Shown here one piece after another: positions 1 through 8,717 of a stretch of 64,000 nt of DNA (position 1 is the stretch's first letter; each line of letters begins with the position of its first letter). The notes beneath the pieces were generated by a model that was not told where the DNA came from, made no database searches, and was given only the letters and a program-made list of their open reading frames with translations. Both the position numbers and the translations under genes were made by a program. Source of the stretch: DYFT01 sp041695085 (lineage in GTDB: Bacteria > Bacteroidota > Ignavibacteria > UBA10030); assembly GCA_041695085.1 (NCBI GenBank), contig JBGFRO010000022.1:122080-186079 (forward strand), in the 5' to 3' direction.

Positions 1-629
1 GATAATGGGTTCACTGTAACAGCAGGGTCGATGATGTGCGCCGCAGATTGCGTAAAGCCCGCCAGCAACGGGTCAATGGGAGCGGGAATGATGTTCGCGC
101 CGAAACCGCCCGACACGCCGGCGAACGCGGCCGCGATACCGGCCATCGGATGTCTCCCCGCTGCAGCGAAGATCACACCCCCGAGCGGGATCACGAGGAC
201 ATACCCGGCATCGACGGCAGTGTGGCTGAGGACGCCAACGAGAACGACCATCGGCGTCAATAGCGACGCGGGCGTGATGTTGAGCATGTACTTCAATCCG
301 GCGTTGATGTAGCCTGCCTGCTCAGCAACACCGACACCCAACATGGCCACGAGCACCACGCCGAGAGGAGCAAACGACGTAAACACCGTTACCATCGTCG
401 AAAGGAACTCAGCAATGGCAGGACCGGTGAGCTGATTCTTGATTTGAATCGGCGCGTTGGAGCGCGGATCGATCTCAGAAAACTCAACCGATGCAAGCAG
501 AGAGGATACTATCCAGACGGTAACCATGGCGATCAGAAACAACATCGCCGGATCGGGTAGCTTGTTGCCGATGCGTTCAATCGTATCCAGCGACTTCTGA
601 ACAAATCGATCGAGCTTGCCTTGATTCAT
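1..629 (-). CDS. AbgT-family transporter (N-terminal part, cut by window edge)
   Basis: The reading frame runs off the left edge; about 209 N-terminal residues are visible. It begins MNQGKLDRF and contains a first membrane segment (LPDPAMLFLIAMVTVWIVSS), then a polar loop with SNAPIQIKNQLTG, then repeated hydrophobic segments including TSFAPLGVVLVAMLGVGVAE and SHTAVDAGYVLVIPLGG. This pattern matches the AbgT family (p-aminobenzoyl-glutamate or sulfonamide/antimetabolite transport at the inner membrane). The start is set by AAGGAGAC seven bases upstream. It lies upstream, on the same strand, of nothing visible and downstream of proline dehydrogenase with a 24-base gap reading direction considered. 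Substrate cannot be inferred. Confidence 0.85.
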   Translation of the reverse strand, partial: MNQGKLDRFVQKSLDTIERIGNKLPDPAMLFLIAMVTVWIVSSLLASVEFSEIDPRSNAPIQIKNQLTGPAIAEFLSTMVTVFTSFAPLGVVLVAMLGVGVAEQAGYINAGLKYMLNITPASLLTPMVVLVGVLSHTAVDAGYVLVIPLGGVIFAAAGRHPMAGIAAAFAGVSGGFGANIIPAPIDPLLAGFTQSAAHIIDPAVTVNPL

Positions 630-653
630 AACGAGTCTCCTTCGATGTGTAAA

Positions 654-1559
654 TTAGCGACCACTGATGAGTAGGGCCTTCAGGATATACCCCGCGATCT
701 GCGGGTTTTCTTTCAAGCGTCGAATGGAGTAAGGATACCATTGCTCGCCGTACGGAACATAGACACGGAGACGATGCCCAGCTCGAACGATGGAATCCCT
801 CAGACCCTCGCGCACCCCCAAGAGCATCTGGAATTCATACTTCGTGCGGCTGAGCTTCAGATCGCGAACGAGCGCATACGAGCGATCGATCAACACGTCA
901 TCATGCGTCGCGATGCCGACGTAGCAACCCCCTTCCAGCATCAGACGGAGAAGATGTGTGAAGTTCCGTCGAATCTCCTCCCGATCCTTGAAGGCGAGAG
1001 AACTCGGCTCCACGTAGATTCCTTTGCAGAGCCGGAAGTTGGTCCCTTCGCTCACCAGCAGGCGCACATCCGCTTCACTCCGCTTGAGATACGCCTGGAT
1101 CACAATACCGACATTCGTGAAACCTTCAGAGCGCAATCGCCGGAAGAGCTCAATCGTATTACTGGTGGTTGAGGAATCCTCCATGTCGATCCGCACAAAA
1201 TTGCCGCACCCTGCAGCTTCCGCGACGATCGCTTTGAAGTTGTGGAAACAGAATTCTTTGTCGAGACGGAGACCGAGTTGAGACGGTTTAACGGAGATGT
1301 TCGTATCGAGTTGTTGACGCCGGATTTCCTTCAACACAACTTTCCATTCTTCCAGCAACGCCTCAGCGGCCGATCGTTCGCATACATCTTCACCGAGTAT
1401 ATCGAGCGTGGCCATCATCCCGCTTGCGTTGAGCCGTTTGATGACCTCCACAGCCTCCGAAAAGGTTGTGCCGGCAATGTAGCGTTTGGAAAATGTTCCG
1501 ACGATGGGCTTAGGGATTAAAGGGAGGGTTGACACGATCAGCTTATTCAGCAGGGACAT
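654..1559 (-). CDS. Proline dehydrogenase (monofunctional PutA-type PRODH)
   Basis: Predicted 301-residue FAD enzyme oxidising proline to pyrroline-5-carboxylate, the first step of proline catabolism. Family signatures visible in order: ASGMMATLDILGE, NISVKPSQLGL, NFVRIDMEDS, GIVIQAYLKRSEADV, RLCKGIY, IATHDD, FQMLLGVREGLR and the C-terminal substrate-binding stretch PYGEQWYPYSIRRLKENP with the paired arginines. Length fits the short, single-domain enzymes; no P5C dehydrogenase is fused or adjacent. The frame is open further upstream to 1625, but the extra 22 residues are not family-like, so the ATG at 1559 beginning MSLLNKL is preferred. Its SD is weak. Confidence 0.92.
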   Translation of the reverse strand: MSLLNKLIVSTLPLIPKPIVGTFSKRYIAGTTFSEAVEVIKRLNASGMMATLDILGEDVCERSAAEALLEEWKVVLKEIRRQQLDTNISVKPSQLGLRLDKEFCFHNFKAIVAEAAGCGNFVRIDMEDSSTTSNTIELFRRLRSEGFTNVGIVIQAYLKRSEADVRLLVSEGTNFRLCKGIYVEPSSLAFKDREEIRRNFTHLLRLMLEGGCYVGIATHDDVLIDRSYALVRDLKLSRTKYEFQMLLGVREGLRDSIVRAGHRLRVYVPYGEQWYPYSIRRLKENPQIAGYILKALLISGR

Positions 1560-1685
1560 ATCTATGGCCGATTTTCGTTGGAGAAAAAGCCGGAAAAAGA
1601 TAGACAGACAAGCCCTGAAATGCAATACAAAAGCCGTCGCAGACCGGCCTCCGAACCAGCAGTAACCTTCAGAGTATTCTCAATT

Positions 1686-3035
1686 CTAAAACTGAAGCAA
1701 AATTCCAACTCTCGGTTCAACGCGGCGGTGCGTCCTGTATCCGCGCACCGTTCCATCTTCTCCCCTCTCTTCTGTAAACGACCACTCGTAGAGACAGGAT
1801 ACAAAGACGAAAGGATAGGGAACGTAACCCACCTCCGCACGAAGGAGCGCATGCTGATCCAACTTGAAGAGCGAACCAACGTTTGATTTGTCATAACCGG
1901 CAGCGAGAAAGATACCGGGAAGTGCATTGCCCGTTTCAAGTTCAAGATGGATCGTTCCGGCATTCCTCACACCGACCGGCGAGTGATACGCTCCGATAAC
2001 ATGAAAGGTGCCGATTACGTTGATCCAGAGCTCGCCATAGTATCCTTCAGACTTTCTTGCTTGTTCGAGAAGATCGCGTTTGCGAAGCACAACAACGGAA
2101 CCACCCGGCGTGCTGAAGGAACGAATGCGATCCCGTTCGTAGAGCGCATCGAAATAGGAGTGAAGATATCGATCTCCCTGAAATCTTCTCTCATACCGCG
2201 CATCGAGGGTAACGAGTCCCAATCCCATAAACCGAACATCCGTCCCGACGGCAGCTCCTGAGCCGTAGTCAATAATCTTTACAATATCTGTATAGAGCGT
2301 TGCACCGAGGATGTCCGACCGAAGCAACGGGAAACCGATATCTGCACCAACCAGGGTGAGGCGCGAGTCGGTACGAAGATCGGAAGCATAGGTTCCCCCC
2401 ACTTCCATCCCCCCAAGCACGGGGATCTCGGAGAGTGGCGAGTTGTACAGCGGCCGTCCAAAAAGTCGAATTCCAAAAAGGGGTGTAGCTCCTATGTCAC
2501 TCAGCACAGATTCACAGCCAAACAATCCAAAGTCGCCATCCATCTCGGCTCCAACGCGCCGCAGATCGTAACTCGGACTATTTCGGTAAAACGAAACGAT
2601 GGAACCATAACCCAACCGGGCATAATCGAGAGATCCCGCACGTGCATAGAAAGGATCATGCTTTGTGCCGTAACGAAGATATCGAACAACGCGCAGGTAG
2701 TCATAGCCTTCATCCCAATCCTCCTGCCGAAGGTTTCCGTCTTCCCTGAACCGAAGATTGAGGTCCAGACCGACGCCGATCTTTCCAAACGTAAGCTCAG
2801 GTCGGAGATAGAAAAGGTAGTACGGCTTGCCATCGATAGCGGTGAGTCCCAGACCTCCATGAACCCGTTGCTGTTGTCTCAGAGTACCGAAGCGCGACGG
2901 TTCCTGTGCGGGGAGGATCTTGACGGCGAGAAGGAGAACAAAGAAAACAGTACAACAGAACGCAATCGTTGTGCCGCGCTTCTTTGCGCGTTGAGCAGAG
3001 GTGTTCCTTCGATGCAAAGAGATCGCCACGCGCAT
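1686..3035 (-). CDS. Outer-membrane beta-barrel protein, unknown function
   Basis: 449 residues beginning MRVAISLHRRN, with a basic N-region, hydrophobic core (AFCCTVFFVLLLAVKILPAQ) and probable signal-peptide cleavage after PAQ. The remainder alternates short amphipathic beta-like segments rich in Gly, Tyr and Arg and ends VEPRVGILLQF, with the terminal Phe expected of BAM-assembled barrels. The open frame extends upstream to 3506, but that part lies inside spmB in another frame; the ATG at 3035 overlaps the spmB stop as TGATG, implying translational coupling. I do not recognise a named family. It may be a porin-like or glycan-associated barrel. Confidence 0.75.
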   Translation of the reverse strand: MRVAISLHRRNTSAQRAKKRGTTIAFCCTVFFVLLLAVKILPAQEPSRFGTLRQQQRVHGGLGLTAIDGKPYYLFYLRPELTFGKIGVGLDLNLRFREDGNLRQEDWDEGYDYLRVVRYLRYGTKHDPFYARAGSLDYARLGYGSIVSFYRNSPSYDLRRVGAEMDGDFGLFGCESVLSDIGATPLFGIRLFGRPLYNSPLSEIPVLGGMEVGGTYASDLRTDSRLTLVGADIGFPLLRSDILGATLYTDIVKIIDYGSGAAVGTDVRFMGLGLVTLDARYERRFQGDRYLHSYFDALYERDRIRSFSTPGGSVVVLRKRDLLEQARKSEGYYGELWINVIGTFHVIGAYHSPVGVRNAGTIHLELETGNALPGIFLAAGYDKSNVGSLFKLDQHALLRAEVGYVPYPFVFVSCLYEWSFTEERGEDGTVRGYRTHRRVEPRVGILLQF

Positions 3036-3583
3036 CAGATTCCAAATAGAACCCGGCAAATGAAAACGGCTCCCAACATCCCGAACAAATCGGCAATGAG
3101 TCCGGCGGGGAGTGCATGGCGGGTGTTTTTGACCTGCACCGATCCGAAATAGACGGCAAGCACATAGAATGTTGTCTCCGTGCTCCCGTACATCGTGGAG
3201 GCGAGAACACCGATGAACGAGTCGGGACCATGCACCTTCATCAATTCCGTCATGATGCCCAACGAACCGCTGCCGGAGAGGGGGCGCATTAAGGCCATCG
3301 GGAGCGTCTCGGCCGGCATACCGATCAGATTGGTAACCGGCGAGAGCAACGACACGAGCAGTTCCATCGCTCCGCTCGCTCGAAAAATACCGATGGCAAA
3401 GAGCATGGCTACGAGGTAAGGAATGATGCGAACTGCCGTATGGAATCCATCCTTCGCGCCCTCCACGAACACTTCGTAGACTTTGACCTTCTTGACGAAT
3501 CCCCAACCGAGAAAGAGAAAGATGAGGAGGGGAATGGCAACGATGGAGACGAGGGTGATGACGGTTTTAAAGATATCAGCCAT
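3035..3583 (-). CDS. spmB: Spore maturation protein B homologue (Gate/nucleoside-recognition domain)
   Basis: 182 residues, polytopic membrane protein. The segments VRIIPYLVAMLFAIGIFRASGAME, LMRPLSGSGSLGIMTELM, HGPDSFIGVLASTMYGSTET and TFYVLAVYFGSV match SpmB. In Bacillus SpmA/SpmB affect spore core dehydration, but homologues are widespread in non-sporulating bacteria, where their role is unknown; transport of a small solute is inferred from the Gate domain. It overlaps spmA by 8 bases and is coupled (TGATG) to the downstream barrel gene. No sporulation genes are seen nearby. Confidence 0.9.
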   Translation of the reverse strand: MADIFKTVITLVSIVAIPLLIFLFLGWGFVKKVKVYEVFVEGAKDGFHTAVRIIPYLVAMLFAIGIFRASGAMELLVSLLSPVTNLIGMPAETLPMALMRPLSGSGSLGIMTELMKVHGPDSFIGVLASTMYGSTETTFYVLAVYFGSVQVKNTRHALPAGLIADLFGMLGAVFICRVLFGI

Positions 3584-4598
3584 TGGCCTCCTCCTTTCTC
3601 ATTGCACCTTCCGCAGTCCGTTGGAGATCCGGATCATCCTTTTTGAATCGCGGCATCCGTTGGAGAAGCTTTACGGCGATCAAACCGGCAATCGTCGCAC
3701 ACGATGCGCCGAAAATCGACGTGCCGATGATCATGCCCGGATTGGCCGATCCGGCCGCGGCCCGCACTGCAATGGCCGTCGCAGGGATCAAGACGAGTCC
3801 CGAGGTGTTGATCACCAAGAAGGTACACATCGCATTCGTCGCCGTACCAAGTTTGGGATTCAGCTTGTTCAACTCTTCCATTGCTTTGAGTCCCATCGGC
3901 GTCGCCGCGTTGCTGAGTCCGAGCATATTGGCCGCGAGGTTCATGACTATCGAACCGACAGCGGGATGATCCGGAGGAACTTCGGGGAAGAGACGTTTGG
4001 TCACAGGCGTCAAGAGGCGCGTCACAATTCGGATCATCCCCGCCTCTTCGGCAACCTTCATCACGCCCAGCCAGAGTGCCATGATGCCGATGAGACCGAG
4101 TGCGATGTTGACGGCAGTGGAGGCGTAATCGAGAGTGGCCTGAGTTACGGCTCGGATCTTCACGAAGCGTATCGGTTCGAAAACAATCTCCACAAGCGCC
4201 CTCTTCCCTTCTTCTTCAAAACGAATGGATCGGAGTGTTCCGGTAAGGTTATCTTTTGATGTTGCGTTCTTTGCCATCGTCCTCCATGGCTCCGGTGCCG
4301 CCGTGTTCACATTAAGAAGAAGCGACGATTCCCCCGTGGTTGCCGTCGTAATCTTGACGGGTAGTCGGATCTCTTTCGCGGCCGACGTGACACCATAGAA
4401 CTCGTTGAAGTCATTTGCGGGAATTACCATCTCCCCCTCCCACGACTCTTGCAATGCCGAGGGCGTTTTCTCAACGAGAACCGTTGCTTTGAGACTCTCG
4501 CCGTTACGATACGTGTTGCGGAGATCATCCTTCAGATCGTTACCTACCGCGGCGAAAATGCCGATAACGATGAGTCCGATCCAAACGTAGTTGAGCAT
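3576..4598 (-). CDS. spmA: Spore maturation protein A homologue with extracytoplasmic insertion
   Basis: 340 residues. The C-terminal two thirds carry the SpmA/Gate signatures (IMALWLGVMKVAEEAGMI, LNPKLGTATNAMCTFLVINT, GTSIFGASCATIAGLIAVKLL, LAANMLGLSNAATPMGLKAM). Between the first membrane helix (residues 3-18) and the next hydrophobic segment (from about 150) lies a soluble region of roughly 120 residues containing ANDFNEFYGV and VEIVFEPIRF; Bacillus SpmA, about 195 residues, lacks it. It is first gene of the spmA-spmB-barrel operon. The insertion probably faces the periplasm, which with the coupled outer-membrane barrel suggests an envelope-spanning function (inference). Confidence 0.88.
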   Translation of the reverse strand: MLNYVWIGLIVIGIFAAVGNDLKDDLRNTYRNGESLKATVLVEKTPSALQESWEGEMVIPANDFNEFYGVTSAAKEIRLPVKITTATTGESSLLLNVNTAAPEPWRTMAKNATSKDNLTGTLRSIRFEEEGKRALVEIVFEPIRFVKIRAVTQATLDYASTAVNIALGLIGIMALWLGVMKVAEEAGMIRIVTRLLTPVTKRLFPEVPPDHPAVGSIVMNLAANMLGLSNAATPMGLKAMEELNKLNPKLGTATNAMCTFLVINTSGLVLIPATAIAVRAAAGSANPGMIIGTSIFGASCATIAGLIAVKLLQRMPRFKKDDPDLQRTAEGAMRKEEANG

Positions 4599-4774
4599 AC
4601 GATCACCATCCTCCCTGATCGTGAAAGAATTGCGGGTAAGCTACAGCTTTTCGGTGGAAAAGCAAGTTGAAGTGGTTGATAGAACAAAATATGGAGTGAA
4701 GGATATGAATACGATGACTCTCTCCACTGTTCCATGGCTTTGGACCTTGTATCATCCTGTGGGGAGATTTTGCA

Positions 4775-5887
4775 ATGAAGAACGGAAATTTCTATCTTGT
4801 GCCAACGGTTGGAAACATCGTGAGCATGAAAGAATCTCTCGTCCTCAACGGAAATGCGTTACTTAAACGTCTCCACGTCCTCATGAAGATTAAGAACATG
4901 GAGGACGTGAGAAAGGGTATTGCTCGAATAACGTCGGAGCTAGGTTCGAATGGTCAGGTGCGTTCACATTCCGCTTCGGCTCTCCGCATTTCACGATCGT
5001 TTCTCCTTGGAGAGTTGAAGCAAATTGAACAAACGCGCACGCTCGAGCGCGCCCGCTACTATCTCTCCCGACTCTCAAAAGCATTGACAAGCTCGAAAAC
5101 AAGTGACATCAATGACATGAATCTGCACAGGTGGAAAGAGTACAGCGAAGTATTGACGGATAGTTTGTGGGTGCTCGATCGTCGCGATTCATCCGGGGGA
5201 CATTCTGCGTGGTATTGGGGAAATTTCGTCCCTCAAATCCCTCGTCAACTGATGCTCCGTTACACGAAGCGCGGGGACTGGGTGCTCGATCCATTTGCAG
5301 GGAGTGGCACCACGTTGTTGGAAGCGAAACGACTCAGACGGAATTGCCTCGGCATCGAACTTCAACCGCGCATCGCAAGCCGGGTACGGAAACTTCTTGG
5401 AAACGAAAAGCATGGGGATACCACTGTCGTCATCGAAGCCGGCGATAGCCGGGAGGTCGACCTTCCGGTACTTCTGCAGAAACATCAATGCCGGTCAGTC
5501 CAGTTGGCCATTCTGCATCCCCCCTATCACGACATCATCCAATTCAGTCGCAAGAGGAGCGATCTTTCCAACGCGCGTTCGACGGATGATTTTTTGAAGA
5601 TGTTTGGAAGGGTTGTTGAGAACGTTGCGCGTGTGCTCGACCCGAAGCGTTATCTCGCCGTGGTCATCGGAGACAAGTACGAAGGCAGTGAATGGATCCC
5701 CCTCGGCTTTCGCACCATGGAAGTCGTCTTGAATCACGGATTTCGCTTAAAGAGTATTGTCGTGAAGAATTTCGATGAGACGCTCGGCAAGCGCGGGACG
5801 AAGGAGTTGTGGAGGTATCGCGCACTTGCGGCAGGATTTTACGTCTTCAAGCACGAATACATTTTCATCTTTCAAAAGTCAGCGTAA
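4775..5887 (+). CDS. DNA methyltransferase (N4/N6 amino-methylase fold) of a probable type II R-M pair
   Basis: 370 residues. Motif I (AdoMet binding) is DPFAGSGTT at residue 172 onward, followed by the acidic CLGIEL; the catalytic motif IV is read as LHPPYHD around 247-253, with His where Asp, Asn or Ser is usual in (D/N/S)PPY. The order motif I before IV is that of alpha/gamma-type amino methylases. The preceding HSAWYWGNFVPQIPRQLM resembles the motif X region. The N-terminal 130 residues are unassigned and could hold target recognition. The ATG is preceded by GGGGAG at 8-base spacing. It reads against its minus-strand neighbours and is followed 18 bases later by a probable endonuclease. 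Target site unknown. Confidence 0.82.
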   Translation: MKNGNFYLVPTVGNIVSMKESLVLNGNALLKRLHVLMKIKNMEDVRKGIARITSELGSNGQVRSHSASALRISRSFLLGELKQIEQTRTLERARYYLSRLSKALTSSKTSDINDMNLHRWKEYSEVLTDSLWVLDRRDSSGGHSAWYWGNFVPQIPRQLMLRYTKRGDWVLDPFAGSGTTLLEAKRLRRNCLGIELQPRIASRVRKLLGNEKHGDTTVVIEAGDSREVDLPVLLQKHQCRSVQLAILHPPYHDIIQFSRKRSDLSNARSTDDFLKMFGRVVENVARVLDPKRYLAVVIGDKYEGSEWIPLGFRTMEVVLNHGFRLKSIVVKNFDETLGKRGTKELWRYRALAAGFYVFKHEYIFIFQKSA

Positions 5888-5905
5888 AGGGGCAAGAGAT
5901 TTCGT

Positions 5906-6550
5906 ATGCCGGTTTCGTTCGACATTCCGACTCGCGAACAAGAATTGAGAAAGCGTCTTGACTATCCCTATCAGTGGGGTCAAAAGCAGAGCGATGAGTG
6001 GGATGAGAAGACGGATTTCGTCTATCACCTCTTCAGCTTTGAAGCGCTGCTGAAGGAGTTGGAAGTGCGCTTCGGCGGACTTCCGGAAGCAGAGGCGCTC
6101 ACGCACTATGGGATGACGCGGTGGTATAATTTCTGGTCGGCAAAAGCGATTGAGCAGATCTTCTGCTCCCACCCGCTCGTCCACGCGGCCCCCTCGCGCC
6201 AGGACCGTATTCGCGATTTCAGAATCGGCGAGATCCATTTCGATCACAAGACTTCCATCTATCCGCGCGGGTTCAACCGTGATCTCGCGTATGGTCAATC
6301 GCACCCGCGCGATCTCATCGAATGGCTATACACCCACCAGAGCCAACAACGCCGCAAACACATCGAGAATCGCCTCTTCGTCATGCTCTATGCCTCCGAC
6401 GGCCAACACTGGAAATTGAAGGCGGAACTCGGATGGCTCAGCACCATCATCGGCGAGTATCTCGACCACTTCGATCCCTCCAAACTCCACCGCTTCCGCT
6501 TCCATGAAGGAAAAGAGACCGTCGCGGATGTGATCTGGGCTGTGCGCTAA
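5906..6550 (+). CDS. Probable type II restriction endonuclease (PD-(D/E)XK-like)
   Basis: 214 residues, no membrane segment or signal peptide. The centre reads DFRIGEIHFDHKTSIYPR: Asp104, Glu109, then Asp113-x-Lys115, which can be laid on the PD-(D/E)XK nuclease core (acidic residue, beta strand, D/E-x-K). The region before it is helical and rich in charged residues (EALLKELEVRFGG). The assignment rests on this motif plus position: it directly follows a DNA methyltransferase, same strand, 18-base gap with AAAGGGG upstream of the ATG. I do not recognise a named endonuclease family. Alternatives are an R-M-associated accessory or an unrelated protein. Confidence 0.55.
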   Translation: MPVSFDIPTREQELRKRLDYPYQWGQKQSDEWDEKTDFVYHLFSFEALLKELEVRFGGLPEAEALTHYGMTRWYNFWSAKAIEQIFCSHPLVHAAPSRQDRIRDFRIGEIHFDHKTSIYPRGFNRDLAYGQSHPRDLIEWLYTHQSQQRRKHIENRLFVMLYASDGQHWKLKAELGWLSTIIGEYLDHFDPSKLHRFRFHEGKETVADVIWAVR

Positions 6551-6592
6551 CCTTGACCTTTCGAACGTTTTCTCAGCTTCCACTATTGACGA

Positions 6593-6712
6593 GAGGCTGT
6601 GCAAAAAGTTTAATCGATGTGATGTGCGAGTTCGAGCTTTGAAGAATTCAGATTGTTTTCGCAACACCAACGTGGGCGAGAAGGCTTCTCCCCCTACATT
6701 TTGCACAACCTC
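6593..6712. mobile_element. MITE-like element with terminal inverted repeats
   Basis: A 120-base non-coding segment bounded by GAGGCTGTGCAAAA (6593-6606) and TTTTGCACAACCTC (6699-6712), which are inverse complements with one mismatch over 14 bases. No open reading frame of note lies inside. Size, coding incapacity and such ends are typical of miniature inverted-repeat elements derived from insertion sequences. No clear target duplication is visible. It sits just after the R-M pair, between convergent genes. It could instead act as a weak bidirectional terminator. Confidence 0.45.
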
Positions 6713-6750
6713 CATCCTTGAGAAGCCGAAAAGCATAAAGCTTCGGAAGG

Positions 6751-7533
6751 TTACATCATCGTAGCTGCCCAGACCACAAGCGCCCCCGTCAATGAGCAGA
6801 TCCAATTGACCACATCATTCGTCACCCATCGATATCCGCCGATGTGTTCGGTTCCCTTGCCGCAATGCGTTCGCCGCTCGGTCACTCTTCCGCATGCGAC
6901 ACAGCGATAGCGCGCCTGCACGAGAGCACCCGCCAAACTATCCACAAAACTCCCGCCAACGCCGGCGATGACAATCCAGAACGCGGTCTGCAGATCCGCA
7001 TACCATGCATAACCGCTCAGAGCAATCACGGCAGCGCCTGCAGCCCCTGCGAGCACACCTTCGTTGGAAACGCCGCCGCTCGTGCCCGGGGGAACAGGAC
7101 GGAACGTCACGATGGAAGTAACGCTCCCTCGAGCGAGAAGCCCCAACTCCGTCCCCCACGTATCTGCCGTCACGGCGGCAATAGCACCGAGATAGTAAGG
7201 ATAGAACTCATAGTGCGGAAAGGCAATGCTTACTGCCGCAAGGATTGTTGCAACACCTCCGTTGGCCAACACCTGCCCGGCATCTCGTACATCAGACTTC
7301 TCGAAGAGGTGTTCAAAAGAGCCCTTGCGATGTTTTCCGACTTTGGAAAGAAGACTTGAGAGAAGGAAGAACGTCAAGATAGGAGCAGTCCATTGCCACT
7401 CACCAGCGGCGTAAATGATAACAGCAAGAACAAACGTTGCAGCCGCACCGCTCGCCGTCAAAAATCGTAACCTGTAGGAAACCACTGCAATGATCAATCC
7501 ATAGACAGCGCCCAAGAGGTAGGGGTCACTCAT
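6751..7533 (-). CDS. DUF92 / TIGR00297 family integral membrane protein
   Basis: 260 residues, about seven hydrophobic segments. Signature stretches: RFLTASGAAATFVLAVIIY, LFEKSDVRDAGQVLANGG, GAIAAVTADTWGTELGLLA, VPPGTSGGVSNEGVLAGAAG and GGSFVDSLAGALVQARYRC. A Cys-x-x-Cys (RCVACGRVTE) and a following THCG lie in the C-terminal loop. Plant relatives (VTE6) are phytyl-phosphate kinases; bacterial members are thought to act on prenyl or polyprenyl phosphates, so a lipid-phosphate kinase role is possible but not shown. Start overlaps the holA stop by 4 bases (ATGA), so the two are coupled. Confidence 0.85.
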   Translation of the reverse strand: MSDPYLLGAVYGLIIAVVSYRLRFLTASGAAATFVLAVIIYAAGEWQWTAPILTFFLLSSLLSKVGKHRKGSFEHLFEKSDVRDAGQVLANGGVATILAAVSIAFPHYEFYPYYLGAIAAVTADTWGTELGLLARGSVTSIVTFRPVPPGTSGGVSNEGVLAGAAGAAVIALSGYAWYADLQTAFWIVIAGVGGSFVDSLAGALVQARYRCVACGRVTERRTHCGKGTEHIGGYRWVTNDVVNWICSLTGALVVWAATMM

Positions 7534-8561
7534 ACGCTCGTACGGCTCGTTAGCGGCTCAGCGGTGCCACTGATCAGTGCCACGACAAGGAGATCCATGA
7601 CGAGGTGTGGGTCAAGGGGGGTCGATTTGAGAAGTGTATCGGCTTCGAGGAGTGCTCTGAAGGCGTTCTCGAGATGCTCGACGGAGAAGCCACCGCTGAA
7701 CGCCATGTGCTGCTTGAGAAAGTAAGGGGAAATGCCGATCTCGCGGGCGATCTCACCCTCCGGCACACGTCGAAGCTTTGGGTCGCTGAGTTTCCAGAGT
7801 TGAGTGAAGAACCGCGTCAACATCACAATGATCATTTGAGGTGATTGCCCCGCCACAAGCATGCGTTCGAGGATGCGGAGCGATTCTTTCGGATCTTTCC
7901 GTCCAATCGCATTTTGCAGCTCGAAAACCGTAAATCCTTTCGTTGCGCCCACCACTCCCGTGACGTCATCCGGCACGATTTCTTTTTTATCGCCGATGAA
8001 GATGAAGATCTTTTCAAGCTCATTCTGGAGGGCGCGAAGCGAGTTGCCCACGTACGCCTGAAGAAGCCGACACGCTTCTGGATGCGCTTCTTTCCCCATC
8101 ATCTTAACGCGGTGCGCGATCCACGAAGGAACCTGATTGTCATAGAGCGGCTTGCATTCGATCAGTTCCGCTTTCTTTTTGAGATCTGTGAACGGCTTGC
8201 GGCGGAAATCAGGCTCCGAAGAAACGAGTACGAGGTGTGTCGAAGGGAGCGGATTGCCGAGGTAGGAGGCGAACAGTTCCTTCGCTGTTTCCGAAGTGAC
8301 AAGCTTCTCAAATTCTTTCACTACGACCACACGTTTCGAACCCATCATCGGGAACGACGAGGCGTGAGCAATGACGTCTTTCGCTTCGACTTTGCTCCCA
8401 TAGACCACATCGAGATCGAAACCGCGTGCGGAGACATCGACTACGCTCTCAACAAGAGTCCGTACCCCCTCCTCAATGAGGAAATCTTCTTCACCATAGA
8501 AGAGAGAGACGGCAGCAAAGGTTTTCTTTTGCGCGACCTGTTGAAATTCAGCGTACGTCAT
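7530..8561 (-). CDS. holA: DNA polymerase III subunit delta
   Basis: 343 residues. It begins with FAAVSLFYGEEDFLIEEGV, the usual HolA N-terminal strand-helix, and contains FPMMGSKRVVVVKEFEKL, LQAYVGNSLRALQNELEKI, VTGVVGATKGFTVFELQNAIG and AGQSPQMIIVMLTRFFTQLWKL, all typical of delta. It opens the sliding clamp within the clamp-loader complex. Length matches the family. The 4-base overlap with the DUF92 gene suggests cotranscription. Confidence 0.93.
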   Translation of the reverse strand: MTYAEFQQVAQKKTFAAVSLFYGEEDFLIEEGVRTLVESVVDVSARGFDLDVVYGSKVEAKDVIAHASSFPMMGSKRVVVVKEFEKLVTSETAKELFASYLGNPLPSTHLVLVSSEPDFRRKPFTDLKKKAELIECKPLYDNQVPSWIAHRVKMMGKEAHPEACRLLQAYVGNSLRALQNELEKIFIFIGDKKEIVPDDVTGVVGATKGFTVFELQNAIGRKDPKESLRILERMLVAGQSPQMIIVMLTRFFTQLWKLSDPKLRRVPEGEIAREIGISPYFLKQHMAFSGGFSVEHLENAFRALLEADTLLKSTPLDPHLVMDLLVVALISGTAEPLTSRTSV

Positions 8562-8585
8562 AGAGCTCCAACACGGAACAACAAT

Positions 8586-8717
8586 CTACGAGGATGGCCG
8601 TTCGGGGATCGATTCTTTTTCACGTTCTTTTTTCAGCGCCTTGAGAAGAATGTAGAGAAATCCTCCCCATACCATGCCGACGGTGAAAATCATCGTGAGC
8701 AACGTTCGCAGTTCCAT
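8586..8717 (-). CDS. MetS-family small subunit of NSS transporter
   Basis: 43 residues with a single N-terminal membrane helix (LLTMIFTVGMVWGGFLYILL) followed by a charged tail (KALKKEREKE). This matches the MetS microproteins that accompany MetP-type neurotransmitter:sodium symporters and are needed for their activity in Corynebacterium. The start codon overlaps the stop of the transporter gene as TGATG, giving tight coupling and supporting a stoichiometric partner. Easily missed because of its size. Confidence 0.85.
   Translation of the reverse strand: MELRTLLTMIFTVGMVWGGFLYILLKALKKEREKESIPERPSS

Noticed and set aside
1686..3506. Long form (606 codons) of the barrel protein
   Set aside because: The first ~156 codons overlap spmB in another frame and look non-protein-like; the TGATG junction at 3035 and a signal peptide mark the real start.
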